DNA of 64,000 bases from Streptomyces asoensis (lineage in GTDB: Bacteria > Actinomycetota > Actinomycetes > Streptomycetales > Streptomycetaceae): positions 1,984,001 through 2,048,000 of the forward strand of contig NZ_BNEB01000002.1 in assembly GCF_016860545.1 (NCBI RefSeq), in the 5' to 3' direction. Under the pieces are notes generated by a model, which was given only the letters and a program-made list of their open reading frames with translations, did not search any database and was not told the origin of the DNA. Both the position numbers and the translations under genes were made by a program. Below are positions 48,801-58,004 of the stretch, piece by piece; position 1 is the stretch's first letter; the number at the start of each line of letters is the position of its first letter.

Positions 48801-51623
48801 ATGCGCACCGGTGCGGACCGGCCGGCCGGTGCGGTGAAGGGCGCGGCGGTCGACGACGCCTCTTCCGCTCTTGTCGCTGCCGCCCCGGCACGACAGCTCG
48901 CCGCTGCCGACGTCTACGCTGCGCTGGACACCTCACGGCGTGGTCTCGCGCCGGCACAGGCAGCGAAGAGGCTTCAGGAGTACGGGCCGAACGAACTGCC
49001 GCGGACGCGACGCCGTGCCGTGTGGCGGGACGTGGCGACGCAGTTCACGGATCTCTTCGCCGTGGTCCTGCTGGTCGCCTGCGCGATCACCTTCCTGGCC
49101 TACGGACTACAGCAGCCCCGTGACGCGGGCACTCTTCAGCTGGCGGTGGCCATCCTCGCCGTCGTCGTGCTGAACGCCGCCATCGGTTTCGCCCAGGAGT
49201 ACTCGGCGGAGCGCACCGCACAGGCCCTGGCGGCGATGGTGCCGCACGCCTGCCGGGTGCTGCGGGGCGGGGAGCGACTGGAGGTGCCCGCCCGGGACCT
49301 GGTGCCCGGGGACGTGGTGGTGCTGGAGGCCGGGGACGCCGTGTCGGCGGACTGCCGTGTCGTCGAGGCGCACGAACTGACCGTCGACAACGCGCCGTTG
49401 ACCGGTGAGAGCAACCCCGTGGGGCGCACCGCCGAACCGGTGCCTGCCGGGCCCGCGCTGGAGGCCCGCAACGGCATCTTCATGGGTACGGACGTGGTCG
49501 CCGGCTCCGGGCGGGCCGTGGTGGTGGCCACGGGGGCGTCGACCGAGTTCGGGCGGATCTACCGGCTGGCGGCCGCCGCGCCACGGCAGAAGACCCCGCT
49601 CCAGCACCAGGTGGCCGTCATGGCACGTCGGGTGGCGGGGGCGGCACTGGCGATCGGCGCGCTGATGTTCGTCGTCCGGCTCCCCACCGGCGAGTCCGTC
49701 CTGCCCTCCTTCGTGTTCGCGCTGGGGGTGATGGTGGCACTGGTGCCGGAAGGGCTGCCCGCCACCTTGTCGGTGTCCCTGGCGATCGGCGTACGGCGGA
49801 TGGCGCGCCGGCAGGCCCTGATCAAACAGCTGCTGGCGGTGGAGGCGCTCGGATCGACCACCGTGGTGTGCACGGACAAGACCGGGACGCTCACCCAGGC
49901 GGAGATGACCGTGACCCGGGTGTGGGCGGACGGAGTGGTCGACGAGGTGAGCGGGGTGGGCTACGCCCCGCAGGGCGAGGTCGCCGATGCGGCCGCGGTG
50001 CGCGAGCTGCTGAGGGTGGCGGGCCTGTGCTGTGACGCGCGGCTGGTGGCGCCCGCCGGCCCTCGGGAGCACTGGCGGGTGCTCGGCGACACGACCGAGG
50101 GCGCGTTGCTCGTCGTAGCGGCCAAGGCCGGTCTGGACCTGGGCGCGGAGGCGGCCGCGACTCCCCGGGTGACGGAGTTCCCCTTCGACTCGGACCGCAA
50201 GCTGATGACCACCGTCCATCGGACCACGACCGGTCACCAGGCCTGCGTCAAAGGAGCCCCCATGGAGCTCATGGCGCGCTGTACCGACATGGAACGGGAG
50301 GGACGGCAGGAGCCGCTCACCGGGCGGCACCGGGCGCAGGCGGTCGCGGCGAGCGACGAGCTGGCGGCCCAGGGACTGCGGGTTCTGGCCGTCGCACGGC
50401 GCGAGGTCGGCGGACCCCGGCCCGCGCAGCAGGAAGCCGAGTCCGGGCTGACACTTCTGGGGCTGGTGGGCATGCTGGACCCGCCGCGCGCGGAGGTCAC
50501 CGAGGCGGTAGCGGCCTGCCGCGGGGCCGGCATCCGGATCGTCATGGTCACCGGGGACCACCCTCTGACCGGGGAGGCCGTGGCCCGCCGGGTCGGGATC
50601 GTACGGCGCTCGGATCCGGTCGTGGTGACGGGTGCACGGCTCGACGCGATGAGTGACGAGGAACTCGACGCGCTGCTCGCCGAACCGTCCGAACTGCTGC
50701 TGTGCCGGGTCAGTCCGGAGCACAAGATGCGCGTGGTCACCGCGTTCCAGCGGCGGGGCGAGGTGGTGGCGGTGACCGGGGACGGCGCGAACGACGCCCC
50801 CGCGCTCAAGCACGCGGACATCGGCGTGGCGATGGGGGCCGGAGGCACCGACGTGGCCCGGGAAGCGGCGGCGATGGTCCTGCTGGACGACTCGTTCGCC
50901 TCCATCGCGACGGCGGTGCGGCTCGGGCGCGCCGTCTACCAGAACATCCGCAAGTTCCTCGTCTACCTCTTCAGCCACAACATCGGCGAGCTGGTCCCGA
51001 TCCTGGCCGCCACGTTCGCGGGATTCCCGCTGGTGCCCATCACCGCCGTTCAGATCCTCGCCATCGACCTCGGCTCCGACGTACTGCCCGCTCTGGCCCT
51101 CGGCGCCGAGCCACCCGAACCCGACGTCATGGACCGACCCCCGCGCTCCCCCCGGGAGCGGCTGTTCTCGGCCGCCGTCACGGGACGCATCCTGTTCCTG
51201 GGCGGCATCCAGGCGGCCTGTGTCACCGGCGTCTTCTTCTGGCATGTCGTCGCCTCGGGGATCCCGTTCGACGACTTCACCAGGGACACGCCCGTGTACC
51301 GGGAGGCGATCACCATGGTGCAGGCGGGCATCGTGCTCAGCCAGTTCTTCAACGCGCTCGCCGTGCGCACCGAGCGGCAGAGCATCCTGAAGGTGGGCCT
51401 GCTGTCCAATCCTGCTCTGCTCGCCGCCGGCGGTTTCGGTGTCGCCCTCATGGCCGCGATCAGCTACCTGCCTCCGTTCCAGGCCGTGTTCCACACCGCC
51501 GCGCTCGACGCAGCCGACTGGGCGGTCCTCACCGCCCTCGGCACCCTGCCCCTGCTCGCGGACGAGATCCGCAAGGCGTGGCTGCGTCGACGCGACGCCC
51601 GTCGGAAGGGAGCCCCACGGTGA
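48801..51623 (+). CDS. P-type cation-transporting ATPase (Ca/Mg type)
   Basis: A protein of about 940 residues and a typical P2-type ATPase. Landmarks in order: an N-terminal cation-ATPase domain (LAPAQAAKRLQEYGPNELPR), TGES in the actuator domain (NAPLTGESNPV), the phosphorylated DKTGTLTQ, the KGAPMELM nucleotide site, the hinge GDGANDAPALKHADIGVAMG, and a C-terminal transmembrane block (QILAIDLGSDVLPALALGAE). Calcium, magnesium or similar transport is likely; the ion is not certain. The next gene starts in its stop codon (GTGA). The ATG start lacks a clear ribosome binding site. Confidence 0.9.
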   Translation: MRTGADRPAGAVKGAAVDDASSALVAAAPARQLAAADVYAALDTSRRGLAPAQAAKRLQEYGPNELPRTRRRAVWRDVATQFTDLFAVVLLVACAITFLAYGLQQPRDAGTLQLAVAILAVVVLNAAIGFAQEYSAERTAQALAAMVPHACRVLRGGERLEVPARDLVPGDVVVLEAGDAVSADCRVVEAHELTVDNAPLTGESNPVGRTAEPVPAGPALEARNGIFMGTDVVAGSGRAVVVATGASTEFGRIYRLAAAAPRQKTPLQHQVAVMARRVAGAALAIGALMFVVRLPTGESVLPSFVFALGVMVALVPEGLPATLSVSLAIGVRRMARRQALIKQLLAVEALGSTTVVCTDKTGTLTQAEMTVTRVWADGVVDEVSGVGYAPQGEVADAAAVRELLRVAGLCCDARLVAPAGPREHWRVLGDTTEGALLVVAAKAGLDLGAEAAATPRVTEFPFDSDRKLMTTVHRTTTGHQACVKGAPMELMARCTDMEREGRQEPLTGRHRAQAVAASDELAAQGLRVLAVARREVGGPRPAQQEAESGLTLLGLVGMLDPPRAEVTEAVAACRGAGIRIVMVTGDHPLTGEAVARRVGIVRRSDPVVVTGARLDAMSDEELDALLAEPSELLLCRVSPEHKMRVVTAFQRRGEVVAVTGDGANDAPALKHADIGVAMGAGGTDVAREAAAMVLLDDSFASIATAVRLGRAVYQNIRKFLVYLFSHNIGELVPILAATFAGFPLVPITAVQILAIDLGSDVLPALALGAEPPEPDVMDRPPRSPRERLFSAAVTGRILFLGGIQAACVTGVFFWHVVASGIPFDDFTRDTPVYREAITMVQAGIVLSQFFNALAVRTERQSILKVGLLSNPALLAAGGFGVALMAAISYLPPFQAVFHTAALDAADWAVLTALGTLPLLADEIRKAWLRRRDARRKGAPR

Positions 51624-52279
51624 AAGTGATCGTCGTCGGGTGCGGACGGGTGGGCACCGCCCTCGCCGCCGTGCTCGCCTCGGAAGGCCACCACGTCGAA
51701 GTCGTCGACCGGCGCCCCGAGGCCGTCCGGCGGTTGCCCGACAGCCCCCGGATCCGCTTCCACGAGGGCAACGGCTTCAGCCGCGCCGTCCTGCGGTCCG
51801 CCGGGATCGAGCACGCGGACGCCTTCGTCGCCGTCACCGCCGGCGACAACAGCAACATCGTCAGCGCGCGCACCGCGAAGGAGACCTATCGCGTGCCGAT
51901 CGTCCTCGCCCGCATCTACGATCCGCGGCGCGCCGACATCTACCGCGACCTCGGCATCTCCACCATCGCCAGCGTCCGCTGGACGGTCCATCAGCTCCAC
52001 CGGATGCTGCTGCACCGCCACCTCAGCCCCGAACTCAGCTTCGGCAACGGAGAGACCCTGCTCGTCCGCTCGGAGGTGCCCGGCTATCTCGTCGGCCGGC
52101 GGCTGGCCGAGTTCGATGTGGACGGTGAGATCCGCGTCGTCGAAGTCACCCGCGCGGGCCGCTCCCTGATCCCCGGCCACGGCACGCCGGCGCGGGCGGG
52201 TGACCTGATCACCTTTGCCGTCGCCGCCGCCGCGCTCGGCAGACTGCGCGGTTTCCTCGACAAGGAGCTGGGAACGTGA
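51620..52279 (+). CDS. TrkA-N domain protein 1
   Basis: A 219-residue cytosolic protein with an N-terminal RCK/TrkA-N Rossmann domain (KVIVVGCGRVGTALAAVLAS, then VEVVDRRPEAV) and a C-terminal TrkA-C-like domain (about 140-215). Such proteins gate K+ channels and bind NAD(H). It starts inside the ATPase stop codon and its end overlaps a second TrkA-N gene, so ATPase, TrkA1 and TrkA2 are one transcription unit. The tandem resembles the CeoB/CeoC pair of actinobacteria. Confidence 0.88.
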   Translation: MKVIVVGCGRVGTALAAVLASEGHHVEVVDRRPEAVRRLPDSPRIRFHEGNGFSRAVLRSAGIEHADAFVAVTAGDNSNIVSARTAKETYRVPIVLARIYDPRRADIYRDLGISTIASVRWTVHQLHRMLLHRHLSPELSFGNGETLLVRSEVPGYLVGRRLAEFDVDGEIRVVEVTRAGRSLIPGHGTPARAGDLITFAVAAAALGRLRGFLDKELGT

Positions 52280-52932
52280 ACGTCCTCATCGCCGGCGCGG
52301 GACGCCTCGGCACCCAGATCGCCCAGGTCCTCTCCGCCGCCCGCAACGACGTCACCCTCATCGACACCGATGACGCCCGCCTTGCCGAGCTCGAAGGCCG
52401 CGTCCCGGTGCGGCTGGTGGCGGGCGACGCCTGCGAACCCGCCCTCCTGGAGCACTCCGGCGTCCTGACCGCCGACCTCGTCATCGCCACCACCGGCGAG
52501 GACGAGGACAACCTCGTCATCAGCCTCCTCGCCAAACGGCAGTTCGCGGTGCCCCGCGTAGCCGCCCGCGTCAACGACGCCGACAACGCCTGGCTGTTCG
52601 ACGAACGATGGGGCGTCGACGTCGCCGTCCCCTCCGCCACCCCGCTGATCTCCCTGATCGAGGAGGCCACCGGTGCCACCGACACCGTCGCCCTGCTGCG
52701 GCTCAGCAAGGCGGGCGTCGAGGTCGTCGAAACGGTCATCACAGAGCAGTCCAGGACGGCGGGCCGCGCCCTGGGCGACGTCGTGCTGCCTCCGGGCACG
52801 GTCGTCGCCACCATCGTCCGTGACGGACAGCCGACCGTGCCCGAACCGACCGAGCGACTGCGCCCCGGCGACGCACTCCTCCTCGTGTCCCACACGGTGA
52901 CCGAGAACGAGATCCACGCAGCGTTCCAGTGA
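52276..52932 (+). CDS. TrkA-N domain protein 2
   Basis: A 218-residue protein. NVLIAGAGRLGTQIAQVLSA is the NAD-binding loop, LVAGDACEPALLEHSGVLTA and LVIATTGEDEDNLVISLLAK follow as in TrkA proteins, and a TrkA-C domain ends in RPGDALLLVSH. It probably forms a hetero-oligomeric K+ channel regulator with the preceding protein, as CeoB and CeoC do. No TrkH, Ktr or APC-type K+ permease is present in this window, so the membrane partner must be elsewhere, unless the P-type ATPase is the regulated target. Confidence 0.88.
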   Translation: MNVLIAGAGRLGTQIAQVLSAARNDVTLIDTDDARLAELEGRVPVRLVAGDACEPALLEHSGVLTADLVIATTGEDEDNLVISLLAKRQFAVPRVAARVNDADNAWLFDERWGVDVAVPSATPLISLIEEATGATDTVALLRLSKAGVEVVETVITEQSRTAGRALGDVVLPPGTVVATIVRDGQPTVPEPTERLRPGDALLLVSHTVTENEIHAAFQ

Positions 52933-53019
52933 GCTCCCGGCGGCCTGTCGTCCGGGCCGCCCGCCGCTTTCGCACGCCGTCCCCGTGGTCCCGGGCACCT
53001 GGCCTTTCCTGACGCGCCC

Positions 53020-54126
53020 TCATGGAGCGAGGGAGAAGTAGTTCTCCTCCTCCTGCGTGAAGTGCAGCCGCAGGACGGTGTCGAGGCCGTAGAGGCAGGA
53101 TCGCAGGTCGTCGAGTTGTCCGGGGGCCAGGCCGCCGTGTGCGTGGGCCAGTTCGAGGTGGGTGGCGATGCGCCGCGAGAGGCGTTCGATCTCGGTGTGG
53201 GCGCGGCTCATGGTGGCGGTGGCCTCGGGGCCGCCGAGGGTGGGGGCGAGTGCGGGATAGAGCTCGTGCTCCTCGGCGTACTCGTGGGGCAGCAGCCGTT
53301 CGACGAGCAGGCGATGGGTCTCTTCGAGGGCGGTGAGGGCCGCGGGGCCGGGTGCGTCGGAGAGACGGTCGGCTGTGTCGCGTACGGCGTCGAGGACGTC
53401 CTGGAGGTCGTGGTGCTCGTCGGCGAAGCGGTGGATGAGGGCTTCGGCGGCGGGAGTGACGGCCGGGTGTGCTCCCTGGCCCACGCGCAGGGCGCGCAGG
53501 GCATTGAGGATGACGGCGACGTCGATGCCTTCCTGGAGCAGCGCGCCGGCGGCGGGCGCGAGCAGGCCGACCGCGGCCGCGGCCATGGCGGCCAGGGACA
53601 ACAGCATGCCGCCCAGGGCGCTCTGCACGGCGATGCGGCGGGCGCGCTGGGCGATGACGACGGCGTCGGCGAGACGGTCGACACGGTCGGTGGTCAGGAC
53701 GATGTCGGCGGCCTCGGAGGACGCGGTGGAGCCGCGCGCGGCCATGGCGACGCCGATGTCGGCGGCGGCCAGGGCCGGGGCGTCGTTGACCCCGTCGCCC
53801 ACCATCACGGTCACGGCGTGCTCGCGTTCGGCGCGCACCGCGGCGACCTTGTCGGCCGGGCTGAGCTCGGCCCGTACCTCGTCCAGGCCGAGGACGGCGG
53901 CGACCTCCTCGGCGGGGGCGGCGCGGTCGCCGGTGAGCATCAGCAGCCGCCGGATGCCTGCCGCACGCAAGTGGCGCAGGGTGCGCGGGGCGTCGTGGCG
54001 CAGGGGATCACGCAGCAGGACGGCACCGGCGGGCTCTCCGTCGAGGCTGAGCCAGGCGACGGCCGCGCCGTCGAGGAGGGCACGGTTGTCGACCGGAAGG
54101 GGACCTCCGGTCCTTGTGACGGGGCC
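53020..54126 (-). pseudogene. 5'-truncated metal P-type ATPase with C-terminal hemerythrin domain
   Basis: The frame enters a P1B-type ATPase in the middle of its HAD region (RALLDGAAVAWLSLDGEPAG), then RRLLMLTGDRAAPAEEVAAV, VMVGDGVNDAPALAAADIGV and a last membrane pair. A hemerythrin-like domain follows (LPHEYAEEHELYPALAP with other His/Glu ligands, ending LHFTQEEENYFSLAP). Metal-binding, actuator and DKTGT regions are all missing. Sequence upstream is non-coding and runs into the divergent DUF2231 gene. Transport activity must be lost; an isolated HAD-hemerythrin product is unlikely without a start site. Confidence 0.75.
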
Positions 54127-54247
54127 GGATGGGCGGCTTCCGGGCCGGGTGGACGTCACGTACTCAGAAGAAGCTGAGAGGTTCCTGTGCCACGCTGGCG
54201 CGCCTTGTCGATACGGGAAACCCCCGACGCGCTGGAGGACTTCACCC

Positions 54248-54763
54248 ATGAGCCTGGTCAACGGCCTGCCCGCACACATACTGCTCGTGCACCTCGTCGT
54301 GGTCCTTGTTCCGCTGACCGCGTTGGCACTGGTGGTCTGCGCGATCCGGCCGAGGGCGGCACAGCGCCTGGGCGTCGTCCTGCCGTTGCTCGCCCTGGTC
54401 ACGCTCGTGAGCGTCCCGCTCACCACGGGCGCCGGCGAATGGCTGGAGGGACACGTCGAGAGCAATGCGCTGGTGCGCCGGCACGCCGAGCTCGGCGACG
54501 GCCTGCTGCCCTGGGCAGGAGGCCTGTTCGTGCTGGCCGCGGCCGTCTGGTGGGTGACCGGCCGGGCCGCCGCCTCCGGATCAGGCGCCTTTGTCGGCGC
54601 ACGGTGGTCCGCCGCGCCGGTGCGCGTCGCGGCGGTGGTGCTGTCGCTAGTGGTGGCCGCGGGAGCCGTCGTCGACGTCTACCGCATCGGCGACTCGGGG
54701 GCGAAGGCCGCGTGGCAGGACGGGTTCTCCAGGACGGCGTCGGGCGGCGGGGACGACGACTGA
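54248..54763 (+). CDS. DUF2231 membrane protein
   Basis: A 171-residue protein with four hydrophobic helices: GLPAHILLVHLVVVLVPLTA, LGVVLPLLALVTLVSVPLTT, GGLFVLAAAVWWVTG and VAAVVLSLVVAAGAVVDVYR. The N-terminal LPAHILLVHLVVVL and the middle VRRHAELGDGLLPWA match the DUF2231 pattern, with histidines that could bind heme or metal. GGAGG precedes the ATG. The family is often found near stress or redox genes; function is unknown. Confidence 0.85.
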   Translation: MSLVNGLPAHILLVHLVVVLVPLTALALVVCAIRPRAAQRLGVVLPLLALVTLVSVPLTTGAGEWLEGHVESNALVRRHAELGDGLLPWAGGLFVLAAAVWWVTGRAAASGSGAFVGARWSAAPVRVAAVVLSLVVAAGAVVDVYRIGDSGAKAAWQDGFSRTASGGGDDD

Positions 54764-54827
54764 CCTGCCGTCCGCTCGTTTCGACGGCCGGAGCGGAGTG
54801 AGAGAGGTGCGGCGCCCCGCGCCGCCC

Positions 54828-55037
54828 TCATGTGTCGTCCGTGTGCAGGGCCAGGCGGGGGCAGGCGGCGACGGCGCGCCGGGCGTGGGCACGCAGCCGG
54901 TCGGGGACCGTCGGGTCCTTGAGAACGGGGTAGCCCCACTCGTCGAGATCGATCAGCTCGGGGAGCAGTTCGCCGCACAGGCCTTGCCCGGTGCAGGCGA
55001 TGCGGTCGACGCGCAGGGTCCTGTGGTTCGGGGTCAT
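54828..55037 (-). CDS. Ferredoxin (3Fe-4S type)
   Basis: A 69-residue ferredoxin. The motif C-x5-C (CTGQGLC) with a distant C-P (AACPRLAL) gives three cysteine ligands, the pattern of P450-type 3Fe-4S ferredoxins. ELIDLDEWGYPVLKDP is the usual middle. It overlaps the NuoF-like gene stop by 4 bp and ends the leftward electron-transfer operon. It is likely an electron acceptor or donor for the NuoF-like protein rather than a P450 partner, since no P450 is present in the window. Confidence 0.88.
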   Translation of the reverse strand: MTPNHRTLRVDRIACTGQGLCGELLPELIDLDEWGYPVLKDPTVPDRLRAHARRAVAACPRLALHTDDT

Positions 55038-56359
55038 CGCCAGGTGTCCGGTGCTGTGGCGGGCGGCACGGGGATCCGTGGCGGCCGGTGGGCCGCGGGA
55101 CAGGCGCCGCGGGCGAGGTGGCGGTCGACGTCGTCGGCGAAGGCGCTCAGGGCGGAAGCGGCCAAGCGGGCGGCACCGTCCGGGTGGCGGCAGGCACCTC
55201 GGTCCGGCAGCAGACCGGTCCGTCGGCGCAGGCGGGACAGCAGCTCCGGGTGGCTCTGCCCGGCGGCCAGCGCGGCGAAGTCCTCGGCCACGGCCGGCAG
55301 CCCGTAACGGCACGGGCCGCACTGGCGGGCGCTCTGGGCCCCCAGGAACGCGAGTATCCGAGCCGTCTCGAGGAGCCCGCAGGCCGAGCGGGGAAGCGCG
55401 ATCAGCACGCCCGCGCCCGGTGCGGCGCCCAGCGGAGCGAGGTCGCGGCGGGTGAGGGGTGTGTGCAGGTCCTCCGCGGGCAGCCAGGTGCCGGCGAAGC
55501 CGCCGACCAGGAGGGCCCGCACGGGTTCCGTGGTGTCCCCGGCACGGCCGAGAGCCGTGTCGAGCGGGATGCCGAGCGGTACTTCCCCCACACCGGGAGC
55601 GGTGACTGCCCCGGAGACGGTGATCATCATGGTGCCGGGTTCGTCCGGCGTGCCGGCCCGCCTGAACCAGTCCGGTCCGTGGCGGGCGATGAGGGCCAGG
55701 TGGGCGAGGGTCTCCGCGTTGTGGACGAGGGTGGGGCGTCGGGCGACGCCGCGTTCGTGGCTGTGCGGAGGGTTGCCCCGCGGTCGGGCCGGGCCGCCGT
55801 CGAGCCAGCGCACCAATGAGGTCGACTCGCTGGAGACGTAGCCGTGCGGCAGGGCGTGCAGTCGGATCCGGACGGGGTCGAGGCGGGCGCTCCGCCGCTC
55901 CTCCACGGCGTTGCCGAGACGGCGCTGCTGGGCGGTGCGGGTCCGGGGAAGGCACACATGGACGGTGTCCGCCCCGACCTGGACCGCCGCGAGGACGGCG
56001 CCGTCGAGGACCAGATGAGGTGCCACGGCGATGAGGAACTGGTCCTTGCGGCTGGCGGGTTCGCTCTCCATGGCGTTGACGACGACCACGGGCCGGCCGC
56101 GACCGGCCGCCACGCTGCGCATCTTCCGGGCCGTCGGGAACCCGGCACCACCGCGTCCGGTGAGACCGGCCGCTTCGACGGCGTCCACCAGCGACCCCCG
56201 CGCGTCGGTGGTCCTGCGGAGTGCTTCCCGGTGCCGCAGGTGATCGCCCAGGGTGGCCGGTCGCCCGGTGGCCCGCCAGTCCGCCAGCAGCCGGGCCGTG
56301 TACCCGTCCGGTCCGGGCGTGGGCGGTGCGGGTGTGAAGGACGCAGTCGAGGAGTTCAC
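55034..56359 (-). CDS. NuoF-like NADH dehydrogenase subunit
   Basis: A 441-residue protein resembling the FMN/NADH-binding subunit of complex I. LTGRGGAGFPTARKMRSVA is the NADH/FMN loop; VVVNAMESEPASRKDQFLI matches the NuoF NxDExEPGTFKD region in position. A SLBB-like part (MITVSGAVTAPGVGEVPLGI) follows, then an Fe-S motif SARQCGPCRYGL plus one downstream Cys, where NuoF has ESCGxCxPC, so one of four ligands is replaced. GTG overlaps the ferric-reductase gene stop. It probably oxidises NAD(P)H and passes electrons to the ferredoxin and the membrane partner. Confidence 0.83.
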   Translation of the reverse strand: MNSSTASFTPAPPTPGPDGYTARLLADWRATGRPATLGDHLRHREALRRTTDARGSLVDAVEAAGLTGRGGAGFPTARKMRSVAAGRGRPVVVVNAMESEPASRKDQFLIAVAPHLVLDGAVLAAVQVGADTVHVCLPRTRTAQQRRLGNAVEERRSARLDPVRIRLHALPHGYVSSESTSLVRWLDGGPARPRGNPPHSHERGVARRPTLVHNAETLAHLALIARHGPDWFRRAGTPDEPGTMMITVSGAVTAPGVGEVPLGIPLDTALGRAGDTTEPVRALLVGGFAGTWLPAEDLHTPLTRRDLAPLGAAPGAGVLIALPRSACGLLETARILAFLGAQSARQCGPCRYGLPAVAEDFAALAAGQSHPELLSRLRRRTGLLPDRGACRHPDGAARLAASALSAFADDVDRHLARGACPAAHRPPRIPVPPATAPDTWR

Positions 56360-57042
56360 CGTCCGCCCCCGATCAGGAGTGCCGCCGTGGCGGCTCGGTG
56401 GGACCAGCCGGGCTGAAGCGGCCCGGCGGCCAGGAACGCGGTGAGCACCACCGGTACGGCGGACGCGGTCACGGCAGCCGCCAGGCGCCCGGCCACCCGC
56501 CCCGGACCGGCCTTCGCCAGGCGCCACCACACGGCGGTCACCACGCAGGCCAGGCACGCGGCGTAGAGCCACAGCTGAAGGGGGAGGCGGGTGTCGGTAC
56601 CCGAACCGGCGCCGTGGAAGAGGGCGAGCGGCCAGGCGGCGTAGGCCAGCCAGTGCACGGCCTTCCAGCGCCGCACCCCCAGCCTCAGCCGCAGCACGCT
56701 GGTGACCAGCACGGCGAGCAGCAGATCGGCCGCGGCTGCCCCGAGCCCGAGCCAGAGCGGGCGGTACGACGCCCCGAAGGGGACCAAGGCCACCGCCCAC
56801 CCGAGGTGCACGAACGGATCGAGCACCGCCGTCACCACGTGCGCGGCGAGGAACACCAGGGTCAGCAGGGACAGATTGCGGTGCAGCAGGGCGATCTCGA
56901 ACCGGCCGATCCGGCGCGGTGCGGACCGTCCGCCGGAGGCGATCCCGAGCACCACGGTGGCGGTGAGGAGGATCAGCGCGAGGGTCCCGCCCGCGCGGCC
57001 GGCGTACCACAGGGGGCTGCCGGTCAGAGCGACGGTCGTCAT
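56356..57042 (-). CDS. Ferric-reductase-like transmembrane protein
   Basis: A 228-residue protein with about six membrane helices. The histidine pattern LLHRNLSLLTLVFLAAHVVT and WKAVHWLAYAAWPLALFHGA gives paired His on two helices, typical of b-type-heme ferric-reductase-like domains. It is the transmembrane element of the operon and overlaps both neighbours by 4 bp. Electron transfer across the membrane to an external or flavin acceptor is the likely role. Confidence 0.85.
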   Translation of the reverse strand: MTTVALTGSPLWYAGRAGGTLALILLTATVVLGIASGGRSAPRRIGRFEIALLHRNLSLLTLVFLAAHVVTAVLDPFVHLGWAVALVPFGASYRPLWLGLGAAAADLLLAVLVTSVLRLRLGVRRWKAVHWLAYAAWPLALFHGAGSGTDTRLPLQLWLYAACLACVVTAVWWRLAKAGPGRVAGRLAAAVTASAVPVVLTAFLAAGPLQPGWSHRAATAALLIGGGR

Positions 57043-58004
57043 CGTGGGCCTCCGAGGTCGGGAGCCGGTGAGTCGGACGGCCAGCCACCGAGACGTACGA
57101 CAGCGCCGTCGAGACCGATCAGACGGGCGGGCAGGCCGGTGGCCCGCAGCCAGTGCAGGGCGCGCTCACCGAGCACGACCGCCGCCGTACTCGCGGCATT
57201 GGCGTCCACGCAGGTGGCGGCGGCGACGGTGACCGTGCGCCACACGACCGGGGCCGGTTCCCCGGTGCCGGGGTCGACGATGTGGTGCAGGACGCGTCCG
57301 CCGCGCCGCCAGGTGCGCACCCGGATGCCGGAGGTCGCCAGGCCCCCGCCGGCCACGGCCACCGCGGGGCCCGGCTCCGTCACGGACCGCGCGTGGTCCT
57401 CGGCGAGCGCGATCCGCCATCCGCCCGCCGGCGCCGGCCCCGCCACGGCCAGGTCGCCCCCGAGGCCGACCAGCACCCCGCAGCCGGCCGCCGCGGTGGC
57501 CTGCTCGGCGGCACGGTCGGCGGCGAGTGCCTTGGCGGTGGCGCCCAGGTCGAGACGGGTGTGCGGGGGCAGGCGGAGTTGCCGGGTGCGCGGGTTCCAC
57601 CTGATCTTCCGCCAGCCGGGCGACGGGCGTCCGACCGGCACTGGGCGAGCGTCGTCGGGGCGTACCGAGGCGAAGGTACGGTCGTAGCCGAGGGCGATCA
57701 CCGCGCTGCCCACCGTCGGGTCGACGGCGCTACCGGTGACCCTCGCGGCCCACAGGGCGGCCTGGAGCGCTTGCGCGAAGCGCTCGCTCACTGTCGTCGG
57801 GGCACCTGCGCCCAGGTTGACGCGGGAGAGTTCGGAGTCCGGCCGGAAGCGACTACAGGTCAGGTCGACCGCTCGGAGTTCGGCGCGCAGAACCTCTTCC
57901 GCGACGGACAGGGCGCCCGGGTCCGTGACGAGCAGGGTGGCGGTGGTGCCCAGGGCGGGGAAGACGACCTCGGCCGGGGAGGGGACCGGCGTATGTGTGG
58001 TCAT
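57039..58004 (-). CDS. apbE: ApbE, FAD:protein FMN transferase
   Basis: A 321-residue ApbE-family protein. ALGTTATLLVTDP, TCSRFRPDSELSRVN, DPTVGSAVIALGYDRTF, LDLGATAKALAADRAAEQ, GLGGDLAVAG and LHHIVDPGTGEPAP are all family landmarks. It lacks a visible signal peptide, so it acts in the cytoplasm or is not exported by Sec. ApbE transfers FMN from FAD to a Ser/Thr of a target protein, usually an FMN-binding subunit of an electron-transfer complex. No FMN_bind domain protein is encoded here. Confidence 0.9.
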   Translation of the reverse strand: MTTHTPVPSPAEVVFPALGTTATLLVTDPGALSVAEEVLRAELRAVDLTCSRFRPDSELSRVNLGAGAPTTVSERFAQALQAALWAARVTGSAVDPTVGSAVIALGYDRTFASVRPDDARPVPVGRPSPGWRKIRWNPRTRQLRLPPHTRLDLGATAKALAADRAAEQATAAAGCGVLVGLGGDLAVAGPAPAGGWRIALAEDHARSVTEPGPAVAVAGGGLATSGIRVRTWRRGGRVLHHIVDPGTGEPAPVVWRTVTVAAATCVDANAASTAAVVLGERALHWLRATGLPARLIGLDGAVVRLGGWPSDSPAPDLGGPR

